From NCBI GenBank assembly GCA_012798185.1, contig JAAZNS010000091.1:1-5495 (forward strand): a stretch of DNA of 5,495 bases, read 5' to 3'. A program made the position numbers and the translations under genes. Every line of letters starts with the position of its first letter. Positions within the stretch are counted from its first letter, which is position 1. The DNA is from Chloroflexota bacterium (GTDB lineage Bacteria; Chloroflexota; Anaerolineae; Anaerolineales; UBA4823). The notes below the pieces were generated by a model. The model searched no databases and had not been told where the DNA came from. It saw only the letters and a program-made list of their open reading frames with translations. This document shows positions 1 to 5,495 of the stretch, one piece after another.

Positions 1-6
1 AAAGAT

Positions 7-2610
7 ATGAACTTAGAAAAATATACACAAAAATCACAAGAAGCCATTTTAAAAGCGCAGCAGCTGGCTCAAGAATTCAATCACCAGACAATTGAACCTG
101 TTCATCTGCTATTAGCGTTGTTGCGCCAGGAGGAGGGTGTTGTACCAGCCATCGTCACTAAAGTGGCAGGCAGCGTAAAAGCTATTAGTGAAGATGTTTA
201 TATGGACCTGGAAAAACGTCCTAAAGTATATGGGGGAGGAAGTGAAGTGGGGCTGGCTCAGCCGACCGCAAAAGTATTGGACGCGGCAGAACGCTATGCT
301 AAGGGTATGAACGATGATTATGTCTCAACCGAGCATATATTACTTGGATTGACTGAGAGCATTGAAGGCAAGCGTCTCAGCCAATATGGATTGACCAAAG
401 ACGCCATTCTCAAAGCCCTGGCAGATATCCGCGGGACTCAGCGCGTCACTTCGCAAACTCCTGAAGATACCTATCAGGCGTTGGAAAAATACGGGCGTGA
501 TCTAACTGCTCAGGCGCGTCAGGGAAAAATGGATCCGGTCATCGGGCGTGACGAAGAAATTCGCCGCGTTATTCAAATCCTGTCCCGCCGCACCAAAAAC
601 AACCCAGCGCTGATCGGCGATCCGGGAGTTGGAAAGACCGCCATTGTGGAAGGGCTTGCTCAGCGTATCGTCAACGGCGATGTACCGGAAGGCTTGAAAC
701 ATAAACGCCTTGTTCAATTGGATATGGGTGCCCTGGTAGCAGGCGCAAAATACCGCGGCGAATTCGAAGAGCGATTAAAAGCCTGTTTGAAGGAGATTAC
801 CGACGCATCTGGCGAAATTATCTTATTCGTGGATGAGATGCATACCGTAGTTGGCGCCGGCGCAGCAGAAGGTGCCATGGATGCCGGCAATATGCTCAAA
901 CCCATGCTGGCGCGCGGCGAGCTGCATATGATTGGTGCTACTACTATCGATGAATACCGCAAGCATGTTGAAAAAGATCCTGCGCTTGAACGTCGTTTTC
1001 AACCCGTGCTCGTCGAAGAGCCCAACGTGGAAGAGACTATCAGCATACTTCGAGGGTTGAAAGAACGTTACGAAGTGCATCACGGAGTGCGCATCACCGA
1101 TCCAGCGGTTATTGCCGCTGCGACATTATCACACCGCTATATTGCTGACCGGCATCTGCCCGATAAAGCCATCGACCTGATTGATGAAGCAGCAGCACAT
1201 TTACGCACCGAAATCGATTCTAAACCACAAGCGCTGGATGAAGTCGACCGGCAAATCATGCAGCTTGAAATCGAACGCGAAGCGCTGAAAAAAGAAAAAG
1301 ATAAAGCATCTAAAGAACGCCTGGAACGCATCGAAAAAGAACTGGCTGATCTACACGAAAAATCATCGCAATTACACGCTCGATGGCAAGTCGAGAAACA
1401 AGCCATCGCCCAAATGCGAGCGTTAAAAGAGCAAATTGAACAAACCCGCCTGGAAATGGAGCGTGCCGAAAGACAAAATCAGCTTGAAACAGCTGCCCGT
1501 CTTCGATACGGTACACTGCGTGATCTCGAAAATCGCCTCGCTGAAGGCGAGCAGAAAATCAAAGAAATCCAATCTGAAGGTGCCATGCTTAAAGAGGAAG
1601 TCGATGCTGAAGAAATCGCTCACATCGTTTCCCGGTGGACGGGCATACCCGTTTCCAGACTGCTGGAAGGCGAAACCCAAAAGCTCATCCACATGGAAGC
1701 GCGGCTTCATGAACGCGTGGTTGGGCAGGACGATGCTTTACGGGTTGTATCTAATGCAGTAAGACGCGCCCGCGCTGGTTTACAAGATCCTAACCGTCCA
1801 ATGGGTTCGTTCATCTTCCTCGGCCCAACCGGGGTTGGCAAAACCGAGCTGGCACGTGCGCTGGCTGAATTTCTGTTCGACGACGAGCGAGCGATGATCC
1901 GCATCGACATGAGCGAATATCAAGAAAAACACACTGTTTCGCGTCTGGTTGGTGCACCTCCAGGGTATGTTGGCTATGAAGAAGGCGGGCAATTAACTGA
2001 AGCTGTGCGCCGTCGACCTTACAGCGTGGTGTTATTCGATGAAATCGAAAAAGCGCATCAAGAAGTTTTCAATGTGTTGCTTCAATTGCTCGATGATGGG
2101 CGACTGACCGATGGTCAGGGACGCACGATCGATTTTCGCAATACATTGGTGATCATGACTTCCAACCTGGGCAGTGAACTCTGGATGGGCAGAGAAAATG
2201 GTTCGAACGGGCAAATATCCCGCGATGATGTTACCCGTCTATTACAGAGCCATTTCCGCCCTGAATTCCTTAACCGTATCGATGAGATTGTCGTTTTTCA
2301 TCCACTTTCCCGCCAGCATATCGCTGAAATTGTGGATATTCAATTGAAACGTTTTGCACAGCTTTTGGCTGAACGCGGGTTTACAATGGAAATCACCGAA
2401 GCTGCCCGGCAATATCTGGCAGAAGTAGGATATGATCCCGATTTTGGTGCCAGACCTCTCAAACGCGCTATCCAGCGCGAGCTGCAAGATCCATTGGCGC
2501 TGAAATTACTTTCCGGCGAGTTCCAGGAAGGGAATATCATCCTGGTCGATCGTGATCAGGAAGGATTATCTTTTACACCCGTATTACAGGGTGAAGTGAT
2601 CCAGGATTAA
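7..2610 (+). CDS. clpB: ClpB, ATP-dependent protein disaggregase (Hsp100)
   Basis: ClpB is a cytosolic hexameric AAA+ machine that threads aggregated proteins through its pore and, with DnaK/DnaJ/GrpE, returns them to the soluble state. The 867-residue length fits the family (about 860). Visible in order: the Clp N-domain (about 1-145), opening with the family-typical MNLEKYT; AAA-1 with Walker A GDPGVGKT (204-211), pore-loop Tyr249 in KYRGEFEER, Walker B FVDE (274-277), and arginine-finger region ERR (328-330); the charged coiled-coil M-domain (about 405-530), which separates ClpB from ClpA; and AAA-2 with Walker A GPTGVGKT (606-613), pore-loop GYVGY (Tyr654), Walker B LFDE (676-679), NR finger (Arg757) and sensor-2 GARP (814-817). 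No key residue is missing. The ATG at 7 is chosen because it gives the conserved N-terminus; only six bases lie upstream, so the ribosome site and promoter are not visible. The gene converges with the next one, overlapping it by four bases. Confidence 0.98.
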   Translation: MNLEKYTQKSQEAILKAQQLAQEFNHQTIEPVHLLLALLRQEEGVVPAIVTKVAGSVKAISEDVYMDLEKRPKVYGGGSEVGLAQPTAKVLDAAERYAKGMNDDYVSTEHILLGLTESIEGKRLSQYGLTKDAILKALADIRGTQRVTSQTPEDTYQALEKYGRDLTAQARQGKMDPVIGRDEEIRRVIQILSRRTKNNPALIGDPGVGKTAIVEGLAQRIVNGDVPEGLKHKRLVQLDMGALVAGAKYRGEFEERLKACLKEITDASGEIILFVDEMHTVVGAGAAEGAMDAGNMLKPMLARGELHMIGATTIDEYRKHVEKDPALERRFQPVLVEEPNVEETISILRGLKERYEVHHGVRITDPAVIAAATLSHRYIADRHLPDKAIDLIDEAAAHLRTEIDSKPQALDEVDRQIMQLEIEREALKKEKDKASKERLERIEKELADLHEKSSQLHARWQVEKQAIAQMRALKEQIEQTRLEMERAERQNQLETAARLRYGTLRDLENRLAEGEQKIKEIQSEGAMLKEEVDAEEIAHIVSRWTGIPVSRLLEGETQKLIHMEARLHERVVGQDDALRVVSNAVRRARAGLQDPNRPMGSFIFLGPTGVGKTELARALAEFLFDDERAMIRIDMSEYQEKHTVSRLVGAPPGYVGYEEGGQLTEAVRRRPYSVVLFDEIEKAHQEVFNVLLQLLDDGRLTDGQGRTIDFRNTLVIMTSNLGSELWMGRENGSNGQISRDDVTRLLQSHFRPEFLNRIDEIVVFHPLSRQHIAEIVDIQLKRFAQLLAERGFTMEITEAARQYLAEVGYDPDFGARPLKRAIQRELQDPLALKLLSGEFQEGNIILVDRDQEGLSFTPVLQGEVIQD

Positions 2611-4337
2611 TCCAGCCTTTTTACTCGGCGGGATAGCCAAAGCAAACCAAGCAGCGGCAGGGGAATGAGACCAATACCGGTGCAAATTCCCCTGCTGTTT
2701 TGATCTTGTTCAGATTCAACCGCAGCCGGTTGGGAGGTTGGCGTTAATCCTTGGTCAACTGACTGACCTTGTTCAGTTGGTGCTGTTGCAGGTTCAAAAG
2801 AACCAACACCCGAAACACCGCTTGCGCCTAGCAAATGAATATAGTCAACCCAGATCACACCTGTTGTGCGTGTTTCTGGTAATCCATCAAAACCAAAGAA
2901 AATACCATTAGCTTGTGATGGATCGAAAGGAGATCCTGCGTTTTCCTCCCATTCTACCCGGCGAAATTGCTCCCAAGGAACTTCAATATAAACCCAACCC
3001 GATATACTCTCTGGTGGGGCTTTGATTTTATACGAATAATTAGTGCGGTTTTCGGATGTTCCGCCCTGGGCGACCAGGCTAAATATTTGTTCGGCTTGAT
3101 CAGTATGCAGGTAAAAACCTATTCCATTAGCCTTGCGCCAATCCTGCATCGAATCAAAAGTTAGTGAACACGTCCCCCAACTAGAAGGAGCAATATCATA
3201 TTCGATTTTCAGGCTGCTATTTCCCTGATAAAAATGGTTATGATCAATCGCACATTGTACGGTTGTATCAACTGCCTCGTCGAAATAGAACTGCCAGCCT
3301 TCCCCCTCCGCGTATATCGATTCAAAATCATCGATTATCCCCAACGAGACACCCGGCATGGCTGCAATTGGCGTATCTGATTCATCGGTATCTTCTTGGG
3401 CTGGTTCGGGTGCATCACTCGATGGTACCAATTCGCTTCCTTTCCAGCGGTGATAATAAATATTCAATAAGGGGATAAATTCCTGGGTAGCCTTGCGATT
3501 ACCTTCAGGAGAAGGGTGATCATCGCCGCGGCTTGTAGGGTAAGCAGAAGTATCTTTACCTTGATCAGTAATATATTCAATGACTCCCTGATTATAGCGG
3601 TGGTGGTTATTATCTCCGGTAAGCACGTTATAGAAATCGAACACAGCTACATTAGGGTAAGGGTAGTTATTTTCACGCAGCCAATCGTTGACCAGCCAGG
3701 TGTTAAAGGCGCGTGCATTTTTCGAATATGATCGATCTTGAACTGGCGGCGCGGTAATCAAAATAAACAATTTATCCGGGCGGGTAGCGAAATACTTTAA
3801 TAATTCGTTGTATATATACTTGGCATTGCTAACCGATAACCCATCCCCAGCTGCAGCAGGATCATCTGGTCTTCCTGATAAATTTGAATTGGGAAAACAA
3901 GATTTAAACAAAATAATCTCGTTTTCTCCGCCAGGATCGGACAATAAACGCGTGTAAGGCGAATGCTGCTCACTTTCTGAATAAAGTGCACTCAAATATC
4001 GGGGGCTCTCTTGCGAGCGGAACCATTCCAGCCAGTTGACGATATCAGTACGGTCGCCAATTCCATTAGGACCCCAGCCATAATTGGTATCGCTGACGAA
4101 ATAATTGTTTTCACTTAAAGCAATTCCAAGCCCGCCATTCTCATCCCTCAACCAGTTTTCTCCGGTTGAATGGTGGATAAATATTAACTTAACAACCCGT
4201 GCAGGAGGCGTTGGATCCTCAGCCTGAGCGGATGAAGTTGAAGGAATACCTAAACTGAATAAGAAAAAAATAATAATAATAAAAATATATCCACCATTCC
4301 ACAAGAAACGCTTTGGAACATACGTTTGATTGTGCAT
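2607..4337 (-). CDS. secreted SGNH-hydrolase-like protein with C-terminal carbohydrate-binding-like domain and anchor tail
   Basis: Predicted exported protein of 576 aa; the substrate is unknown. Residues 1-39 form a signal peptide: basic PKR, an Ile/Phe-rich core, then a likely cleavage site after AQA (37-39). Residues about 48-300 look like an SGNH/GDSL-type alpha/beta hydrolase: a beta-strand then IHHSTG (Ser57) in place of the usual GDS block, IILFKSCFPNSN (141-152) resembling the Asn block, and GDDHPSPEG (271-279) resembling the terminal Asp/His block (candidate His274). Residues about 333-504 form a beta-rich domain opening IIDDFES and ending VDYIHLLG, resembling CBM11/CIA30-type galactose-binding-like folds. 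A Ser/Thr/Gln/Pro-rich linker (about 506-547) leads to GICTG, a hydrophobic stretch and RRVKR, an anchor or sorting-type tail. I chose the ATG at 4337, which follows GAGGAAGG. A TTG seven codons upstream (4358) would place extra charged residues before the signal peptide and lacks a good ribosome site. The enzymatic role is inferred; a binding-only or structural role is possible. Confidence 0.8.
   Translation of the reverse strand: MHNQTYVPKRFLWNGGYIFIIIIFFLFSLGIPSTSSAQAEDPTPPARVVKLIFIHHSTGENWLRDENGGLGIALSENNYFVSDTNYGWGPNGIGDRTDIVNWLEWFRSQESPRYLSALYSESEQHSPYTRLLSDPGGENEIILFKSCFPNSNLSGRPDDPAAAGDGLSVSNAKYIYNELLKYFATRPDKLFILITAPPVQDRSYSKNARAFNTWLVNDWLRENNYPYPNVAVFDFYNVLTGDNNHHRYNQGVIEYITDQGKDTSAYPTSRGDDHPSPEGNRKATQEFIPLLNIYYHRWKGSELVPSSDAPEPAQEDTDESDTPIAAMPGVSLGIIDDFESIYAEGEGWQFYFDEAVDTTVQCAIDHNHFYQGNSSLKIEYDIAPSSWGTCSLTFDSMQDWRKANGIGFYLHTDQAEQIFSLVAQGGTSENRTNYSYKIKAPPESISGWVYIEVPWEQFRRVEWEENAGSPFDPSQANGIFFGFDGLPETRTTGVIWVDYIHLLGASGVSGVGSFEPATAPTEQGQSVDQGLTPTSQPAAVESEQDQNSRGICTGIGLIPLPLLGLLWLSRRVKRLD
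2653..2701 (+). terminator. candidate intrinsic terminator of clpB, inside the opposing gene
   Basis: The arm at 2653-2666 pairs with 2686-2699 over 14 positions, two of them G-U wobbles, with a continuous GC-rich core (CAGGGGAAT with ATTCCCCTG). The loop is 19 nt, and a short T run, TGTTTTG, overlaps and follows the right arm. It lies 43 nt past the clpB stop. No T run follows the hairpin on the minus strand, so it would work mainly for plus-strand transcripts. The T tract is short and the loop large, so strength is uncertain. The same DNA encodes the C-terminal tail of the minus-strand gene. Confidence 0.55.
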
Positions 4338-4338
4338 A

Positions 4339-4347
4339 CCTTCCTCT
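4339..4347 (-). promoter_or_regulatory. ribosome binding site deciding the start of the secreted hydrolase-like gene
   Basis: On the minus strand AGAGGAAGG precedes the ATG at 4337, with GAGG about five bases upstream of it. This favours that ATG over the in-frame TTG at 4358, for which no purine-rich site is seen at the right distance. Confidence 0.7.
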
Positions 4348-4382
4348 TTATAAAACAACGCTATTTATCCGTTTTTTTTTAC

Positions 4383-4398
4383 TATCATTGAAATGATA
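4383..4398. repeat. palindrome overlapping the -10 box (operator candidate)
   Basis: TATCATT (4383-4389) and AATGATA (4392-4398) are perfect 7-bp inverted arms around a 2-bp centre. The repeat covers the whole -10 hexamer and the expected transcription start, the classic position for a repressor operator. As RNA it would be a weak AT-rich hairpin, so a DNA-binding role is more likely. Confidence 0.5.
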
Positions 4399-4420
4399 CA
4401 ACATCTTTAGGTTCTGTCAA
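4393..4420 (-). promoter_or_regulatory. sigma-70-type promoter of the secreted hydrolase-like gene
   Basis: On the minus strand a perfect TTGACA (4420-4415) is followed after 16 bp by TATCAT (4398-4393), five of six matches to the -10 consensus. Transcription would start near 4386, giving a leader of about 50 nt that contains a run of nine A before the ribosome site. The promoter lies just downstream of the hsp20 terminator, so this gene is probably transcribed separately from hsp20. Both promoter boxes overlap palindromes. Confidence 0.65.
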
Positions 4421-4430
4421 CAAGCTTGTT
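4419..4430. repeat. 12-bp perfect palindrome abutting the -35 box
   Basis: AACAAGCTTGTT reads identically on both strands and overlaps the first two bases of the TTGACA box at 4415-4420. Its centre lies 34 bp from the centre of the palindrome over the -10 box, about three helical turns, so two dimers could sit on similar faces of the DNA. It could also be chance in AT-rich spacer DNA. Confidence 0.4.
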
Positions 4431-4431
4431 T

Positions 4432-4467
4432 AAAAAAAGCTGCCCTGGGTCCAGGGCAGCTTTTTTA
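4432..4467 (-). terminator. intrinsic terminator of hsp20
   Basis: AGCTGCCCTGG and CCAGGGCAGCT form a perfect GC-rich stem around a 2-nt centre (in practice a 4-nt loop). It is flanked by an A tract (4432-4438) and a T tract (4461-4466). On the minus strand the hairpin is followed by a U run and begins about ten bases past the hsp20 stop. The symmetrical A and T tracts mean it could also stop transcription arriving from the plus strand. Confidence 0.92.
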
Positions 4468-4477
4468 TAGAGAAACT

Positions 4478-4975
4478 TTAGTTCTTACTCTTTACATCAG
4501 CGATCTTACCTTCGATCATCTGAGGAGTTCCAGAACTGTGTACAGGGATGCGCTTGGGTTTAATTTCTTCGCTCTTGGGCAATCGCAAGGTTAGAACACC
4601 TGCATCATAGGTCGCTTCGATAGAATCCGCCTTCACACCGCGGGGCAGAGTAATCGTACGTGAAAAGGTACCATACCGGCGCTCGCGCAAGTGATAACGC
4701 GCGTCTTTCTTTTCGGTCTCTTCTTTAGTTTCGCCTTTGATGGTTAATGTATTTTCAGTGTAAGTAATATCCACGTTTTCAGGTTTCACACCCGGCAAAG
4801 AGGCTTTGACCACAAATTCATCCTTATTTTCGACCACATCCAATGCCAGATCCCAAGAAAGCGATTTGTCCAAATCACTTGCTTGTTCGCTGAAAAACTC
4901 ATCGAACAGCCGGTCAATATTGCGGCGCATACTGTACATTTCACGGAACGGATCCCAACGAATAAGTGAGTTCAT
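4478..4975 (-). CDS. hsp20: Hsp20-family small heat-shock protein
   Basis: ATP-independent cytosolic chaperone of 165 aa that binds unfolding proteins and keeps them accessible to the DnaK/ClpB system. It has a short N-terminal arm with WDPFREM (7-13) and an amphipathic RRNIDRLFDEFF (17-28). The alpha-crystallin domain (about 43-135) contains DVVENKDEFVVKASLPGVKPE, then RERRYGTFSRTITLP (97-111), and ends in GVLTLRLPK (126-134). The C-terminal extension carries IPV (143-145), the I-x-I/V motif that docks neighbouring dimers into oligomers, and then a polar tail. Length and motifs are typical of bacterial class A small heat-shock proteins. The ATG at 4975 is fixed by the strong ribosome site just upstream and by the conserved N-terminus. 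A terminator follows the stop, and the FKBP gene lies 102 bp upstream on the same strand. Confidence 0.96.
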   Translation of the reverse strand: MNSLIRWDPFREMYSMRRNIDRLFDEFFSEQASDLDKSLSWDLALDVVENKDEFVVKASLPGVKPENVDITYTENTLTIKGETKEETEKKDARYHLRERRYGTFSRTITLPRGVKADSIEATYDAGVLTLRLPKSEEIKPKRIPVHSSGTPQMIEGKIADVKSKN

Positions 4976-4980
4976 AGTCT

Positions 4981-4989
4981 ACCTCCTTT
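4981..4989 (-). promoter_or_regulatory. strong ribosome binding site of hsp20
   Basis: On the minus strand AAAGGAGGT lies five bases before the hsp20 ATG. It is a near-complete complement to the 16S rRNA 3' end and predicts high translation, as expected for an abundant chaperone. Confidence 0.85.
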
Positions 4990-5004
4990 ACGATTAAAAC
5001 TAAT

Positions 5005-5046
5005 TTTTTCTAACGCCCTTAATATAACCTGCTTGTGTTAGAAAAA
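5005..5046. repeat. 10-bp perfect inverted repeat in the hsp20 upstream region
   Basis: TTTTTCTAAC (5005-5014) and GTTAGAAAAA (5037-5046) are exact inverted copies separated by 22 bp, with centres 32 bp apart (about three helical turns). They bracket the candidate -10 of hsp20. They match neither CIRCE (TTAGCACTC-N9-GAGTGCTAA) nor the HspR HAIR site (CTTGAGT-N7-ACTCAAG). The arms are too AT-rich and the spacer too long for a good terminator of the upstream FKBP gene, so a two-site operator is the likelier reading. Confidence 0.5.
5021..5026 (-). promoter_or_regulatory. candidate -10 box of hsp20
   Basis: TATATT on the minus strand (5026-5021) matches five of six consensus -10 bases and lies 45 bp before the hsp20 start codon, between the arms of the inverted repeat. 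No convincing -35 is seen 16-18 bp upstream, where the sequence is TATGTTTTTC. The promoter may therefore need an activator or alternative sigma factor, or hsp20 may be partly read through from the FKBP gene. No sigma-32-like CTTGAA/CCCCAT pair is visible. Confidence 0.35.
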
Positions 5047-5077
5047 CATAAAATCCATATATGAGGGTTGTATGAAT

Positions 5078-5495
5078 CTAATGCAGGTGCCCGTGTTCCA
5101 ATTCGGTTTTTGAAGCGAATCGCAGATCTACAATCGTAATCACAAAATCCAGCTGCTTACCTGCCATGGGATGGTTTAAATTTAAGTGGATGATATCGTC
5201 TTCAATCTCATCAATAATCCCAATAAATTTTCGACCGTTTTCATCCTGCAATATAATTTTCTCGTCTTTCTTTAAGATCATATCCTCAGGAAATTGGTTC
5301 CGGTAAATTTCCACAAAGGCATCGGGGTTTTCTTCGCCATAGCCATCTTTCGGCGCCACCGAGATTTGCTTACTTTCTCCTTTGGTCATATCATACAACT
5401 CACGCTCCAAACCGCGAATAATGTTTCCGCGTCCTTGAATGAACTCAAGTGGTTTTCTTCCTTTCGATGAATCAACAACTTCACCATTAACCGTC
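5078..5495 (-). CDS. FKBP-type peptidyl-prolyl cis-trans isomerase, SlyD-like (5' end outside the window)
   Basis: Catalyses cis-trans isomerisation of proline peptide bonds and acts as a folding helper, normally in the cytosol. The 138 visible residues read in frame to the window edge, beginning TVNGEVVDSS; about 15-20 N-terminal residues are probably missing. A TTG at 5410 is an internal Leu codon in the conserved GNIIRGLERELY stretch, not the start. FKBP signatures are PLEFIQGRGNIIRGLE (visible residues 15-30), VAPKDGYGE (46-54) and NHPMAGKQLDF (107-117). The stretch between GYGE and NHPMAGK (about 55-106) is the insert-in-flap chaperone domain that marks SlyD-type rather than FkpA-type proteins. 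The tail ends HGHLH, a short remnant of the metal-binding His-rich tail of SlyD. Arg replaces the common Pro in IIPGLE. No signal peptide can be judged. hsp20 follows after 102 bp. Confidence 0.94.
   Translation of the reverse strand, partial: TVNGEVVDSSKGRKPLEFIQGRGNIIRGLERELYDMTKGESKQISVAPKDGYGEENPDAFVEIYRNQFPEDMILKKDEKIILQDENGRKFIGIIDEIEDDIIHLNLNHPMAGKQLDFVITIVDLRFASKTELEHGHLH

Noticed and set aside
420..470. Internal translation start giving a short ClpB form lacking the N-domain, as in E. coli
   Set aside because: The Val codon in the equivalent linker region is GTC, not GTG, and no ribosome site or alternative start is evident there.
1436..1762. 108-codon open frame on the plus strand within clpB
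   Set aside because: It lies in another frame of the clpB M-domain/AAA-2 coding region, is Lys/Ser-rich low-complexity, resembles no known protein, and the clpB frame is intact throughout.
502..2540. Minus-strand open frames of 60-95 codons opposite clpB
   Set aside because: They overlap each other and the conserved clpB coding sequence, have no ribosome sites of note, and their Ser/Arg/Cys-rich compositions are typical of antisense frames.
2967..3731. Plus-strand open frames of 65-71 codons opposite the secreted-protein gene, and a 64-codon minus frame at 3797-3991
   Set aside because: These are shadow frames of the 576-aa coding region; none has recognisable motifs.
4338..4358. TTG start at 4358 for the secreted protein (583 aa)
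   Set aside because: The ATG at 4337 has a well-placed GAGGAAGG and gives a normal signal peptide; the TTG has neither.
5056..5063. CATATATG palindrome after the FKBP stop as a terminator
   Set aside because: It is only eight AT-rich bases with no loop and no adjacent T run; it would not form a stable hairpin.
4976..5077. CIRCE, HAIR or sigma-32 promoter upstream of hsp20
   Set aside because: None of the consensus sequences is present; only the unassigned inverted repeat and a possible -10 box were found.
5408..5410. TTG start at 5410 for the FKBP gene (110 aa)
   Set aside because: The frame stays open to the window edge and the upstream residues, including NGEVVDSS and PLEFIQGRGNII, are conserved FKBP sequence, so the gene continues beyond the window.

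Overview
The window carries three genes of protein quality control and one secreted hydrolase-like gene, packed closely with no mobile elements. Base composition is moderate, neither strongly GC- nor AT-rich. The source looks like a bacterial chromosome. The disaggregase ClpB, an Hsp20-type small heat-shock protein and a SlyD-like FKBP prolyl isomerase are all ordinary bacterial types. The secreted protein ends in a Cys-containing hydrophobic/basic tail of the kind seen in sorting signals. I lean towards an environmental, possibly Chloroflexota (Anaerolineae-like) bacterium, but this is a low-confidence impression and nothing in the sequence proves the taxon.

Layout. clpB (plus strand, 7-2610) is complete and starts almost at the window edge, so its promoter is not visible. 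It converges on the minus-strand secreted-protein gene (2607-4337). The two genes overlap by four bases (TTAA), each stop codon lying inside the other. The best terminator for clpB is a hairpin at about 2653-2701, inside the 3' end of the opposing gene. Between the secreted-protein gene and hsp20 lies a 140-bp spacer. It holds a strong A/T-flanked terminator hairpin for hsp20 and a near-consensus sigma-70-type promoter (TTGACA-16-TATCAT) for the secreted protein. That promoter is embedded in two palindromes. hsp20 (minus, 4478-4975) has a near-perfect Shine-Dalgarno sequence. A 102-bp spacer with a 10-bp inverted repeat separates it from an FKBP gene (minus, 5078 to beyond the window edge). 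The FKBP gene is truncated at its 5' end by the window.

How the genes work together. Small heat-shock proteins hold unfolding proteins in loose aggregates, ClpB (with DnaK) extracts them, and SlyD-like FKBPs speed proline-limited folding, so the three make functional sense as neighbours. The secreted protein does not belong to that set. It has a signal peptide, an SGNH-hydrolase-like domain with atypical catalytic-site motifs, a carbohydrate-binding-like beta-domain, a low-complexity linker and the C-terminal anchor-like tail, and it appears to have its own regulated promoter. The least explained parts of the window are this protein and the palindromic promoter regions before it and before hsp20.
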